Assembly (NCBI RefSeq): GCF_012524165.2
Contig: NZ_JABACJ020000022.1
Coordinates: 1 to 64,000 of the forward strand
Direction: 5' to 3'
Length of the DNA: 64,000 nt
Origin: Faecalicatena faecalis
Lineage (GTDB): Bacteria > Bacillota > Clostridia > Lachnospirales > Lachnospiraceae
Position numbers and translations under genes: made by a program. Numbering within the stretch: the stretch's first letter is position 1; each line of letters opens with the position of its first letter. Below the pieces are notes generated by a model that saw only the letters and a program-made list of their open reading frames with translations, had not been told where the DNA came from and did no database searches. Below, piece by piece: positions 47,091-56,625 of the stretch.

Positions 47091-48140
47091 ATGGCTGTTG
47101 ATATTGAATTTCAAAAGAAACTGGGAAATTTTACACTGAATATGTGCCTGAAAAGTGAAAGCAGGAGGATTGGTATCCTGGGTGCTTCCGGCTGTGGTAA
47201 GAGTATGACTTTAAAAAGCATAGCAGGGATTGTGACGCCGGATGAAGGCAGGATCATGATAGATGGGAAGGTCGTTTTTGACTCTTCAAGAAAGCTGAAT
47301 CTAAAACCACAGGCCCGCAATGTCGGGTATCTGTTCCAGAACTATGCCTTATTTCCGACCATGACGGTCAAGGCCAATATTGCTGCGGGATTAAAGGGGA
47401 CGAAGCTGCAGAAGAGCCGGCGGGTGGAAGAGATGGTGAAAAAATTCCAGTTGGAGGGACTAGGAGACCGTCTGCCCGGCGACCTGTCAGGGGGACAGCA
47501 GCAGAGGGTCGCACTTGCCAGAATCATGGCATATGAGCCGGATGTCATCCTGCTGGATGAGCCATTCTCTGCATTAGATGTGTTCTTGAAAGACAGGCTG
47601 CAGCAGGAGATGATAGAAATTCTTTCGGATTATGCCGGAACGGTCATACTCGTTTCCCATAGCAGAGATGAAATCTACCGATTTAGTGATGAACTGTTGA
47701 TCATGGATGCTGGAAATGCCATCTGTTTTGGAAAGACAAGGGAGATTTTCGCAGATCCACAATGGAAGGATGCTGCAAGGCTCACGGGATGCAAAAATAT
47801 TGCAGAGATAAGGCGTCTGGGAGATCATATGATCGAGGTACCGAATTGGGGAATTACACTTCGTATGACAAGAACAGTTCCCCAGGATATACGATACCTT
47901 GGAGTACGCGCACATGATTTCGTGCCAATCTGGGGGCAAGAGGTAAAAAATAGCATTCCTGTAGAGGTCAGGAGCGTGGCAGAGCTGCAGTTCGAGAAGA
48001 AATATTTTCTAAAAGGTGCCGTGGAGGAGGCCGAGGAAATCTGCTGGTTCGTGCAGAGAGAGCTTTGGGAAGTGCTGGATCAGAAGGGAATGCCGGATTA
48101 CCTGGGAATCCCGGAGGAGAAGGTATTGCTGTTGAGATGA
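47091..48140 (+). CDS. modC: Molybdate ABC transporter ATPase ModC
   Basis: A 349-residue ABC ATPase. Walker A is GASGCGKS (about residues 30-37), the signature LSGGQQQ is near 130, and Walker B with LLDEPFSALD follows. A C-terminal part of about 130 residues has a TOBE-like beta region as in ModC, which may sense molybdate. GTAGGAGAATATAAGGG leads into the ATG. It ends the Mo cluster; the YesN gene begins 115 bases later. Confidence 0.93.
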   Translation: MAVDIEFQKKLGNFTLNMCLKSESRRIGILGASGCGKSMTLKSIAGIVTPDEGRIMIDGKVVFDSSRKLNLKPQARNVGYLFQNYALFPTMTVKANIAAGLKGTKLQKSRRVEEMVKKFQLEGLGDRLPGDLSGGQQQRVALARIMAYEPDVILLDEPFSALDVFLKDRLQQEMIEILSDYAGTVILVSHSRDEIYRFSDELLIMDAGNAICFGKTREIFADPQWKDAARLTGCKNIAEIRRLGDHMIEVPNWGITLRMTRTVPQDIRYLGVRAHDFVPIWGQEVKNSIPVEVRSVAELQFEKKYFLKGAVEEAEEICWFVQRELWEVLDQKGMPDYLGIPEEKVLLLR

Positions 48141-48255
48141 CGGGGGGACTTAAAACACAGACATTTGTTTTTGTGGACTGTTTATTTGAAGTATAGTAAA
48201 CTAGGTTTAAAGAAAGGCAAAAGCGGTAGGAGCGGATGCAGGAGGAACCACAAGA

Positions 48256-49809
48256 ATGAAGCTGTTGATTGCAGATGATGAAAAGCTGACCAGGGTCGGC
48301 CTTTATGAGAGTATACCCTGGAAGGAACTGCATATTGATGAGGTATATCTGGCAGATGACGGGGTACATGGACTGGAGCTTGTAAAAAGGCACCAGCCGG
48401 AGATTATCCTGTCAGATGTCCGCATGCCCCGCATGGATGGAATCACCATGGCAGAAAAAATACAGGAGCTATATCCAGATACCTGTATTATTTTTATGAG
48501 CGGATATTCCGACAAGGAATATCTCAAAGCAGCGATTAAGCTGAAAGCTATCAGTTATGTAGAGAAGCCGATCAACCATCTGGAAGTAAAGGAGGCCGTG
48601 GAGGAAGCGGTCCGAAATATCGAACGGATTCGGCGCAGCAGGCATTCAGAGCTTCTGCAGTATCAGGAGAAGAGCAGCAGACTTGCGCTCTATATCACCC
48701 AGGATGGAAAATCCCAGGAGGAGGCATTGCAGATACAAGAAGAGCTGCAGCTTCCGATTGGTGAGAGTACATACTTTACCACCTGTATTGTAGAATTTAT
48801 GACACCGATTTCCGAGCTGCCTGGTCAAAAGCTTAAAAAGGCACTGGAGGAATTTGCGGGGGCCGCAGAGCTGCATAAATATAGAATCCTACATGCTTAC
48901 AAGAGCGATTCCTATCTCTTGATTCATTTTTATAGCGATCATGCAGATTATGAGCAGGGATTTGAACGGTGCATTGAAATATTAAAAGAAACTGCAGGCT
49001 GTTTTGGAGATTTCTTCATTGCTGTCGGTAAAAGGGTCTGTGGAATCCAGAAAGCATATCTTTCTTATAATAGTGCGGCAGCGGCCCTTCAGAGAGGATT
49101 TTTTAATGAACTGAATACGGTTCTTAGGGAGGGAAGGCCGGAGAAATTTCAGGCGCTTTTAACGGATATGTCTCCCAGGCTGCGCCAGGTGATTTCATCC
49201 AAGGACCGCAGACAGGCCCTGGAAGTGGCGGATTCTGTGTATCAGAGTCTGTATGACTGCCGTACCATGCTGGCCGGCCAGGTCAAGGACATTTATTATA
49301 AGTATTTCATGCAGCTTGAGAATGCTCTGGACCGGAATCAGATTCTGTCAGAGAATAACGTGCCGGATGCGAATGACACAATATGGGGAAGAATCTCAAA
49401 ATGTAAGACATTGAAGGAGCTTCACGAGATCTTCTGCCGCCAGATCGACGAATTATTCGATGCTTTGGAGGAGGGGGAACACGAGAATCCTGTCATCTTT
49501 AGAATCAAAGATTTTATCAGGAAAAATATCTCCAATGAGGCCTTGTCAGTCAAAGATATCAGCGAATACGCTCATCTGTCTCCCAGCTATGCCTGCACTC
49601 TGTTTAAGAATGAGACGGGGAAAACATTGAACCAGTATATTACGGAGTTCAGGATGGAGCTGGCAAAGCAGCTCTTGGAGGATTCACGTTATACCATCCA
49701 CGAGATTTCATCCAGAGTGGGATATAGTGATGGGAATTATTTTAGCAAGACATTTAAAAAGGCAATGGGGCTTACCCCTTCTGAATACAGGGAGAAGATG
49801 TTAAGATGA
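48256..49809 (+). CDS. Response regulator with AraC-type DNA-binding domain (YesN type)
   Basis: A 517-residue two-component regulator. The N-terminal receiver has Asp7-Asp8, the phosphate-accepting Asp54 (SDVRMPRMDG) and Lys in VEKPI. A long middle region follows, and the last 100 residues are an AraC double helix-turn-helix (SVKDISEYAHLSPSYACTLF to TPSEYREKM). GCAGGAGGAACC precedes the ATG. It overlaps the kinase gene by 4 bases (ATGA), so the two are coupled. It most likely controls the transport and transketolase genes downstream. Confidence 0.93.
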   Translation: MKLLIADDEKLTRVGLYESIPWKELHIDEVYLADDGVHGLELVKRHQPEIILSDVRMPRMDGITMAEKIQELYPDTCIIFMSGYSDKEYLKAAIKLKAISYVEKPINHLEVKEAVEEAVRNIERIRRSRHSELLQYQEKSSRLALYITQDGKSQEEALQIQEELQLPIGESTYFTTCIVEFMTPISELPGQKLKKALEEFAGAAELHKYRILHAYKSDSYLLIHFYSDHADYEQGFERCIEILKETAGCFGDFFIAVGKRVCGIQKAYLSYNSAAAALQRGFFNELNTVLREGRPEKFQALLTDMSPRLRQVISSKDRRQALEVADSVYQSLYDCRTMLAGQVKDIYYKYFMQLENALDRNQILSENNVPDANDTIWGRISKCKTLKELHEIFCRQIDELFDALEEGEHENPVIFRIKDFIRKNISNEALSVKDISEYAHLSPSYACTLFKNETGKTLNQYITEFRMELAKQLLEDSRYTIHEISSRVGYSDGNYFSKTFKKAMGLTPSEYREKMLR

Positions 49810-51713
49810 TAGGTCCGTTCCGAAAAATGACAAAATACTATACGGACGACATGGGGCTGAGGAAGAAACTGACGATTTCACATCTGGTAGTCGTTATCAT
49901 TCCTCTGATTTTGGTGTCCATTTTTTTATATTCCAGCTTTTACGATATGGTGATTAAAAATATGATCGCATCGGAGCAGACCTTATCCGTACAGACCAGC
50001 GATACCCTCAAGGCAACGATCAGTCAGGCGGCTTATGCAGCGAACTCGATCCTGGACAGTCAGGTCACACGGGAGCTGTTCGGGGAAGAGGGGGATCTGT
50101 CTGTTGTGGAGAGTGTGGACGGACAGAAGATCGTCAACTACTATCAGACGATTTTAGCGATGATTGATGGGGAACTGATAACAGATATCCGTATCTATTA
50201 TGATGCGCCCTATACCCGGCTATCAGACTTTAATATGCTGGAAACGCCAGTTTTTCAGCCGTTAGAGAAAATGACCAGCTCATATTGGTATGGAATCCTC
50301 AGTACTACAGCGGATTCTGCACTTTTCTGTCCTTCTCTTTACCTGTCTTTGACAGAAATTAGGGAGAATGGTGAACTGGCCTATATCACCCGTGTTCCTT
50401 ATGGTGAGGGAAAGGGCGATGCTGCGTTCATTGCAGTCTATTTCTCCAAAGATAAGATTCAGAATATTTTAAGTCAGAATATCACAGTAAATGACAGTGC
50501 GGCCTATATTCTCAACGAAAAATCCACTTTGATCGCGGCCTCTGATGCGGCGTTGACTGGGGAGTATTTTACAGAACTTGACCGAATCAAGGAACTCACC
50601 CAGACGGAGAATAATTTCGTGACTGCACCTTTTCTCGAACAGAAGCTTTATCTGGGATATCATGTGATTGACAATAGTGACTGGTATATGATATCTGTGA
50701 TTCCATCCAGTACGGTCATGCAAAAGGGAAAGGTGCTGATTTTTGAGTTCCTGGGGCTTTATTTAGTCGTAGTGATTCTGGCATTCATAGTGGCATACCG
50801 TCTGTCCGGCTCGATTGTAAAACGGATTTCTGCGGTGGTAAAGCAGATGCAGAAGGTGAAGCTGAACCGCCCGGAGCGGATTCAGGCGGTCCAGGAGACA
50901 CAGGATGAGATCGGAGGGCTGGTCCACACTTATAACTATATGACAGACGAGATCAATACATTGATGGAGCAGCAGGAGAGGACGGCCAAAGAGCTGCGGC
51001 TCACAGAATTTGCCGCCTTACAGGCACAGATCAATCCGCACTTTCTATATAATTCATTGGATATGATCAACTGGCACACCCAGAAGGGGGAAAAGGAGGA
51101 GGCCGCAAAGGCGATTCAGGCGCTTTCTAAGTTCTATAAGCTGACCTTAAGCAAGAAGAATGCTGCAGTTACGATGGCGGTGGAACTGGAGCATGTGTCA
51201 CTTTATGTGGAGCTCCAAAATATGCGCTATGATGATAAAATCGAGCTGTTGATCGATATTCCGCCGGATATGCTGGGCTGTATGATTCCGCGCCTGACCT
51301 TTCAGCCAATTGTGGAAAATGCGATCCTGCACGGAATCATGAGGAAGCCGGAGAAAGAGGGAAATATCGTAATTACAGGATGGAGAGAGGGAACGGATTT
51401 GGTATACCTCATTTCAGATGATGGTGTGGGGATGGAGCAAGAAGTGCTGAATCAAATTCTCACGGGGGAAGGTAAGAGCAGCAAAGGGACGAGGATCGGT
51501 GTCTATAACACGCACCGCAGACTTCAATTGTTATATGGGGAATCTTATGGGCTGACTTATGAAAGTACGGTACATCAGGGAACCGATGTGTATATCAGGA
51601 TACCGGAAATGGGAGCAGATTATGAAGAGTATCATACGATGGAAAGCACTGACAGCAGCCTTCCTGGCAGCAGCGGGGATGCTGCTGATAATGGGATGCA
51701 GCAGGAAAGATGA
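49806..51713 (+). CDS. Sensor histidine kinase (YesM type)
   Basis: A 635-residue membrane kinase. A short cytoplasmic start, a first membrane segment near residue 20, a large external sensor of about 270 residues, a second segment near 305-330, a HAMP domain, then the His_kinase motif INPHFLYNSLD with His412, and a GHKL ATPase (N box ENAILHGI, G box DDGVGM). Its end overlaps the lipoprotein gene by 92 bases. The extracellular domain may be driven by the sugar-loaded lipoprotein next door (inference). Confidence 0.93.
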   Translation: MIGPFRKMTKYYTDDMGLRKKLTISHLVVVIIPLILVSIFLYSSFYDMVIKNMIASEQTLSVQTSDTLKATISQAAYAANSILDSQVTRELFGEEGDLSVVESVDGQKIVNYYQTILAMIDGELITDIRIYYDAPYTRLSDFNMLETPVFQPLEKMTSSYWYGILSTTADSALFCPSLYLSLTEIRENGELAYITRVPYGEGKGDAAFIAVYFSKDKIQNILSQNITVNDSAAYILNEKSTLIAASDAALTGEYFTELDRIKELTQTENNFVTAPFLEQKLYLGYHVIDNSDWYMISVIPSSTVMQKGKVLIFEFLGLYLVVVILAFIVAYRLSGSIVKRISAVVKQMQKVKLNRPERIQAVQETQDEIGGLVHTYNYMTDEINTLMEQQERTAKELRLTEFAALQAQINPHFLYNSLDMINWHTQKGEKEEAAKAIQALSKFYKLTLSKKNAAVTMAVELEHVSLYVELQNMRYDDKIELLIDIPPDMLGCMIPRLTFQPIVENAILHGIMRKPEKEGNIVITGWREGTDLVYLISDDGVGMEQEVLNQILTGEGKSSKGTRIGVYNTHRRLQLLYGESYGLTYESTVHQGTDVYIRIPEMGADYEEYHTMESTDSSLPGSSGDAADNGMQQER

Positions 51714-52656
51714 GGGAAGGACTTACGCGATTGTTACGAAGTCTGCCCAGAATGAGTACAATGATCTGATTGTGCAGGGATTTAAAGAGGTCATAGAGGA
51801 AGAGGGCGGAAGCTGTCTGGTAGAACAGCCGGAATCTGCAACAGCCGAATCGCAGATCAGGATCGTGGAAGAATTGATCCAGCGGGAGGTAGATGCCATT
51901 GCGATTGCAGCTAACGACTCCGACGGACTGGAAAAGGTACTGGCAGAAGCCATGGAGAAAGGAATTCAGGTTTCCACGTTTGATTCGGATTCCAATGCAA
52001 AAAGCAGGAAGGTATTTGTGAACCAGGCCTTGGAGGAGGAAGTCGGAAAGGTTCTGATGGAGGCAGTCTATGATATGGCAGAACAGGAGGGGCAATGGGC
52101 CATCTTATCGTCCACCAGCCAGGCGGCCAATCAAAACGTCTGGATCAATGCCATGAAGGCGGAGGTCGAGAAGGAAAAGTACCGGGATATGCGCCTGGTC
52201 GACATTGTATACGGAAATGATGATTATGAGGTCTCTGTCAAAGCGGCTGAAAAGCTGCTTAAGGAACATCCTGACTTAAAGGTGATCTGTTCGCCGACCG
52301 CAGTCGGGATTAAGGCAGCCTGCCAGGTTGTTTCTCAGGCAGCGGACAGAGAGGTGAAGGTGACTGGATTGGGGATACCATCAGATATCGCTGAATATGT
52401 AGGGAATCAGGAAGAAGGAAAGCCCTGTCCCTATCTGTATCTTTGGAATCCCAGGGAGATGGGGCGTTTATCCGCTTATGTGTCCCTGAATCTGGTAGAT
52501 GGAACCATATCGGGCGAGGTAGGGGAAACCTTTACAACGGCGCATAACGAAGAGTTCGTGATTACCCAATCTACCAACAAAGGCAGTCAGGTAGTGCTTG
52601 GGGAGCCCCTGTATATTGGCCCGGATAACATTGCATATTGGAAAGAAAAATTATAA
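51622..52656 (+). CDS. Sugar-binding lipoprotein (Peripla_BP_4), no permease alongside
   Basis: A 344-residue RbsB/LsrB/RhaS-like binding protein. Its lipoprotein signal has lipobox LIMGC (Cys26). The start at 51622 follows GGGAGCAG; an open frame from 51559 is longer but without a site. Type I binding-protein features include the TKSAQNEYNDL start, DSDSN hinge region and the C-terminal VVLGEPLYIGPDNI, which resembles rhamnose or AI-2 binders. No permease or ATPase gene adjoins it, and it overlaps the kinase gene, so a role as extracellular sensor for YesM is likely (inference). Confidence 0.88.
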   Translation: MKSIIRWKALTAAFLAAAGMLLIMGCSRKDEGRTYAIVTKSAQNEYNDLIVQGFKEVIEEEGGSCLVEQPESATAESQIRIVEELIQREVDAIAIAANDSDGLEKVLAEAMEKGIQVSTFDSDSNAKSRKVFVNQALEEEVGKVLMEAVYDMAEQEGQWAILSSTSQAANQNVWINAMKAEVEKEKYRDMRLVDIVYGNDDYEVSVKAAEKLLKEHPDLKVICSPTAVGIKAACQVVSQAADREVKVTGLGIPSDIAEYVGNQEEGKPCPYLYLWNPREMGRLSAYVSLNLVDGTISGEVGETFTTAHNEEFVITQSTNKGSQVVLGEPLYIGPDNIAYWKEKL

Positions 52657-52698
52657 GAAGAAAATAGAACCAAAAAATAGAAGGAAAAATAGAAAGAA

Positions 52699-52731
52699 AA
52701 ATATTTTACCGGGTATCGAAATATTTTACGG
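52699..52731 (+). promoter_or_regulatory. AATATTTTAC direct repeats before the permease gene
   Basis: AATATTTTACC (52700-52710) and AATATTTTACG (52720-52730) are 20 bp apart, near the 21-bp spacing used by AraC-type DNA-binding domains. The site may be bound by the YesN-type regulator at 48256. The rest of the 181-base gap is A-rich with no gene. Confidence 0.45.
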
Positions 52732-52837
52732 TAGTTCATCTGAAAATCCAGTGTTAAGATTTGATTACATCAAAGAACGGACAGATTCGTTTGTAGGTTT
52801 TCGTTGTATATCATGAGGACAAGGAGAGGGAAGAAAG

Positions 52838-54580
52838 ATGGATTACAGAGCAAAAGCAGCTGCCATACCGGCAGAGGACAGGCCCATAGCAAAGAAAAGA
52901 TTATCCGGGCTTGGGAATTTCTTTGGTATTTATGGAGGAGAACATATTGCCGCGACAGAATTTGTCATTGGGGCGACCCTGGTTACATGGGGAGTCAAGG
53001 CGACAGATATTTTCATAGGTCTGATTATTGGAAATATTCTGGCAACCCTTACATATGCGCTGATCTGCGCACCGATTGCAGTTGACACAAGAGTTACATT
53101 GTATTCTTACCTGGGCAAGACACTGGGACCGTACATCCAGAAGATCTATAATTTCGTCTGGGGACTGGCATCTATAGCCATGGCAGCTTCTATGCTGACG
53201 GTATCGGCATCGGCCGTGAGAGAAATCTTCGGGATTGCCATTCAGACAGAATGGTATCCAACAGATATTAAGTTTATCGCAGTGGTCGTTGTGTTAGGAA
53301 TCATCGTTACATTAGTTGCAGCAAATGGATTTGAAGCGGTGGCAAAGTTTTCATCTGTCTGTGCACCATGGATGATCGTTGTATTTGCAGCAGGTATTTT
53401 TGTAGGAATTCCACAGCTTATGACAGCTACAGGTGGAAGCGGAGTGCATTCCTTTTCTGACTTCATGACCCTTTTGAACACCAGTGTATGGAATGGTCAG
53501 GTGATGGAAGGCGGACAGAAGTTAAGTATCCTGCATGTCATCGGATTTGCATGGATGTGCAATCTGGCTTACCACGGTGGACTGAATGATATGGCACTTT
53601 TCCGTTACGCAAAAAGTGCAAAATATGGATTTGTTACTTCATATGGAATGTTCGTAGGACATTTCTTCGCATGGGGAAGCGCCGGAGTCATGGGAGCAAC
53701 GGCAGCGATTCTTTTGAATCAGTCCCTTCTGGTATTGGATTCAGGAGCGATTACCAGTGTTGTATTAGGCGGGACAGGTCTGCTGGCAGTCATCATTGCC
53801 GGATGGACAACTGCCAATCCGAATATTTACCGTGCGAGCCTTGCATTCCAGACATTGTTTGGAAAAGTTTCGATAAAGAAGCTGACCTATGTGGTGGGAG
53901 TGGTCATGACAATTGCGGCCTGCTTCCCAATCACAGCGAATATTATGGTCATTGTAAATATTATTGTATTAGTGGTACCGGCTATCGGAGCAATCGTATT
54001 TGCAGAACACTGGATCATCCCGAAAGTCGGCGGCACCAGATACTGGTCTAAGTTCAAAGGCTGGAAGATGAACTATGCGGCATTGATTTCCTGGGGACTT
54101 TCTCTGGCGTTCGTAATCTTTGGAACAGTAACCAAAGTGATTCATTCCTATTTCCTGTTCCTGCCGACATACTTTATCGCCATGATTTCTTATGTGATTC
54201 TGGCAAACCTGATGGGTGCCCGTGCAGATTACAAAGAGCAGGAGGCAGAAGAGAAGGCAGTACAGATGGAGCTGGAAAAGCTGATCGAGGAGGAAGACGA
54301 AGAGCCGGAACGTGTGCCGAGATATGCGGCTGCACAGAAGACTGCGGCAGGGATTTCTTATGTGGTACTGGGTGTCTTGGCAGTGTTAACACTGGCGGTG
54401 TTCTTTTCCGAGGGCGTGACTGTTGAGATGTATAAGACCTTCTCCTTCCCAATCACACTTGTTTACTTTGCATTTGGTGGAATCGCTACTTACCTGAAGT
54501 ACGGACTGACCGATGAGGTGGGAGAAAAGGCAAAGAAGCAGACGGAAGTGGATGAACTTGTAGGAGAGGTAGTACTGTAA
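52838..54580 (+). CDS. NCS1-like (cytosine/purine permease family) transporter
   Basis: A 580-residue membrane protein with about 13-14 segments. It looks like the NCS1/cytosine-purine permease family (LGNFFGIYGGEHIAATEFVIGATL region and the glycine-rich segment GLIIGNILATLTYAL). An unusual acidic cytoplasmic loop near 465-490 is rich in Glu, before two last segments. The true substrate is unknown; the neighbours suggest a sugar acid or polyol rather than a nucleobase (inference). GAGGGAAG precedes the ATG. Confidence 0.72.
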   Translation: MDYRAKAAAIPAEDRPIAKKRLSGLGNFFGIYGGEHIAATEFVIGATLVTWGVKATDIFIGLIIGNILATLTYALICAPIAVDTRVTLYSYLGKTLGPYIQKIYNFVWGLASIAMAASMLTVSASAVREIFGIAIQTEWYPTDIKFIAVVVVLGIIVTLVAANGFEAVAKFSSVCAPWMIVVFAAGIFVGIPQLMTATGGSGVHSFSDFMTLLNTSVWNGQVMEGGQKLSILHVIGFAWMCNLAYHGGLNDMALFRYAKSAKYGFVTSYGMFVGHFFAWGSAGVMGATAAILLNQSLLVLDSGAITSVVLGGTGLLAVIIAGWTTANPNIYRASLAFQTLFGKVSIKKLTYVVGVVMTIAACFPITANIMVIVNIIVLVVPAIGAIVFAEHWIIPKVGGTRYWSKFKGWKMNYAALISWGLSLAFVIFGTVTKVIHSYFLFLPTYFIAMISYVILANLMGARADYKEQEAEEKAVQMELEKLIEEEDEEPERVPRYAAAQKTAAGISYVVLGVLAVLTLAVFFSEGVTVEMYKTFSFPITLVYFAFGGIATYLKYGLTDEVGEKAKKQTEVDELVGEVVL

Positions 54581-54674
54581 ATTTGGAGTTTGAGTTCGAA
54601 GAAATATTGTAGAAGAGGGAAGAATCCCCTAGGTTTAATAAAATATAGACCTGTACCATAACAGGATCAGAAGA

Positions 54675-54716
54675 AGTTCAGTGAAAAGAGAATGTCCTTT
54701 CACTGGACTTTTTTCT
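54675..54716 (+). terminator. Terminator after the NCS1-like permease gene
   Basis: AGTTCAGTGAAAAG pairs with CTTTCACTGGACT (stem 54675 to 54709, one G-U pair and a bulge), followed by TTTTTTCTTTT. It separates the permease from the transketolase operon, which has its own A/T-rich promoter region. Confidence 0.8.
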
Positions 54717-54848
54717 TTTGCAAAAAAGAATTCTTAATTGGATAATCCATGTTTTTGCCTTGATTTTCTATCCAAACGAAAATACATATATGATATCGTA
54801 AGTATATCGAAAGAAACATAAGAACAGGCTTCATCAAGGAGGGTAATT

Positions 54849-55670
54849 ATGAATACGGAGGAACTTAAAGAAATCGCGGATCGTCTGAGAATGACGGCAG
54901 TCGATATGGTATACAAGGGAAAAGATGGTCATCCCGGCCCGGCGCTGTCTATTGCAGATATCGTAACGGTTCTGTATTTTGATAAGATGAAAATCGATCC
55001 TGATGCTCCCGATTGGGAGGACAGAGACAGATTCATACTTTCAAAAGGACATGCCTGCCCCATTTATTATGCGGCTCTGTCAGAAAAAGGATACTTTGGT
55101 GATAAGGTGCAGGATTTCCATTTAAGAGGACTCGGAAGCAAATTCCAGGGACATCCGGTCATGAATAAGACCAGAGGAGTCGATATGACATCAGGATCTC
55201 TGGGAAATGGGATTTCAATAGGAAGCGGTATGGCACTAGCCGGAAAGTATAAGAAGAAGGATTACTATGTGTATGTGATTACCGGGGACGGAGAACTGCA
55301 GGAGGGAATCTGCTGGGAAGGAATCAATACAGCAGCGGCTCATGAATTAGACAATTTGATTGTTTTCGTTGATAAAAATGGCTGGCAGAGCGGCGGTACG
55401 GTGGAAGGGACCATCGGTTCCAATAATATCAAGGAGAGATTTGAGGCATTTCAATGGCATGCACAGGAGATAGACGGACACAACATCGAAGCAATTCGGC
55501 AGGCGATAGAGGAAGCAAAATCGACGAAGGGAAGGCCGAGTGTCATTGTATGTGATTGTATCAAGGGCAAGGGCGTCCCTTATATGGAAAACAACAATGC
55601 ATGGCACAAAGGGGTCCCGACAGAGGAAGAATATAAAATTGCGGCAGAGGCTTTGGGAGGTGTGAAATAA
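54849..55670 (+). CDS. Transketolase, N-terminal (TPP-binding) subunit
   Basis: A 273-residue half transketolase carrying the thiamine diphosphate motif GDGELQEG with later NLIVFVDKN, and the KGHACP (His) and HPVM stretches of the substrate site. Split transketolases are common in Firmicutes and Archaea. AAGGAGG precedes the ATG. Its last base is shared with the ATG of the second half, giving strict coupling. A split transketolase (AptA/AptB) also serves apiose catabolism in other bacteria, so a specialised sugar role is possible. Confidence 0.93.
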   Translation: MNTEELKEIADRLRMTAVDMVYKGKDGHPGPALSIADIVTVLYFDKMKIDPDAPDWEDRDRFILSKGHACPIYYAALSEKGYFGDKVQDFHLRGLGSKFQGHPVMNKTRGVDMTSGSLGNGISIGSGMALAGKYKKKDYYVYVITGDGELQEGICWEGINTAAAHELDNLIVFVDKNGWQSGGTVEGTIGSNNIKERFEAFQWHAQEIDGHNIEAIRQAIEEAKSTKGRPSVIVCDCIKGKGVPYMENNNAWHKGVPTEEEYKIAAEALGGVK

Positions 55671-56605
55671 TGGCAGAGTTTAAAGGAACAAGAGAGGCGT
55701 TTGCGCAGGCAGTTATGGAGCTTGCAGAACAGGATGACAGAGTCATGTTCGTTTCACCTGACTCCTTAAAAGCGATGCGTGCAGTAAAATTTGCTGAGCG
55801 TTTTCCAGAGGAATACGTAGAAGTTGGGATTTCAGAGCAGAATGCAGTCGATATGGCAGCAGGACTTGCGGCTTCCAGTCTGGTCCCGTTCGTAGCCACA
55901 TACGGAGGCTTCTTGACAATGAGGGCATGTGAGCAGATGAGAACTTTTGTTGCATATCCTAATTTGAATGTCAAGTTTGTTGGAATTAACTCCGGTCTTT
56001 TAGGTGGAGAACGTGAAGGAGTGACCCATCAGTTCTATGAAGATTTAGGAATTCTTTCTAATATTCCTAACTTTACAATTTTAACGCCGGCAGATGGCAA
56101 TCAGGCATATCATGCAGTGAAGATGGCATACGAGATTGATGGACCAGTCTATGTGAGGGCTGGAAGCGGAAGAGAGAAGGATGTATATCCTGAAAGTGCA
56201 CCATTTAACAAAGAGGGGATTACCGTTTTAAGAAGATATGGAAATGATGCATTACTTTTATCGAATGGATTTGTTTTAGACAGGGTTCTTGAAGCCGCCG
56301 AGGTGCTAAAGGCGCAAGGGATTTTGGTCACAGTGGGGGATATCAATATCCTTTACGGAAAGAATCCTGAGGCCATCATAAGAGAAATATCGGCGAGTGA
56401 AAGAATTGTTACGGTTGAAGACCATAATATTAACGGCGGCATGGGGGCATACATCAGTAAACTTTCTGTAGAGAATGCTCCGAAAAGAATTACACGGCTG
56501 GGGTTGACCTCATTTGGGGAATCCGGGCCCGCTAAGGAGCTTGCAGACGCCTATGGATTGTCTGTAGAAAACATCGTAGAAACGGTGAAACATATAGGAA
56601 AATAA
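55670..56605 (+). CDS. Transketolase, C-terminal (Pyr) subunit
   Basis: A 311-residue second half with the pyrimidine-binding domain, including the conserved glutamate in EVGISEQNAVDMAAGLA, the GGFLTMRACEQMR segment, and the C-terminal transketolase domain (VEDHNINGGMGA). It begins at the overlapping ATG, and with the preceding protein forms an enzyme that transfers two-carbon units. The third gene begins 20 bases after its stop. Confidence 0.93.
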   Translation: MAEFKGTREAFAQAVMELAEQDDRVMFVSPDSLKAMRAVKFAERFPEEYVEVGISEQNAVDMAAGLAASSLVPFVATYGGFLTMRACEQMRTFVAYPNLNVKFVGINSGLLGGEREGVTHQFYEDLGILSNIPNFTILTPADGNQAYHAVKMAYEIDGPVYVRAGSGREKDVYPESAPFNKEGITVLRRYGNDALLLSNGFVLDRVLEAAEVLKAQGILVTVGDINILYGKNPEAIIREISASERIVTVEDHNINGGMGAYISKLSVENAPKRITRLGLTSFGESGPAKELADAYGLSVENIVETVKHIGK

Positions 56606-56625
56606 AATAGCGACAAAAGAAAGGA

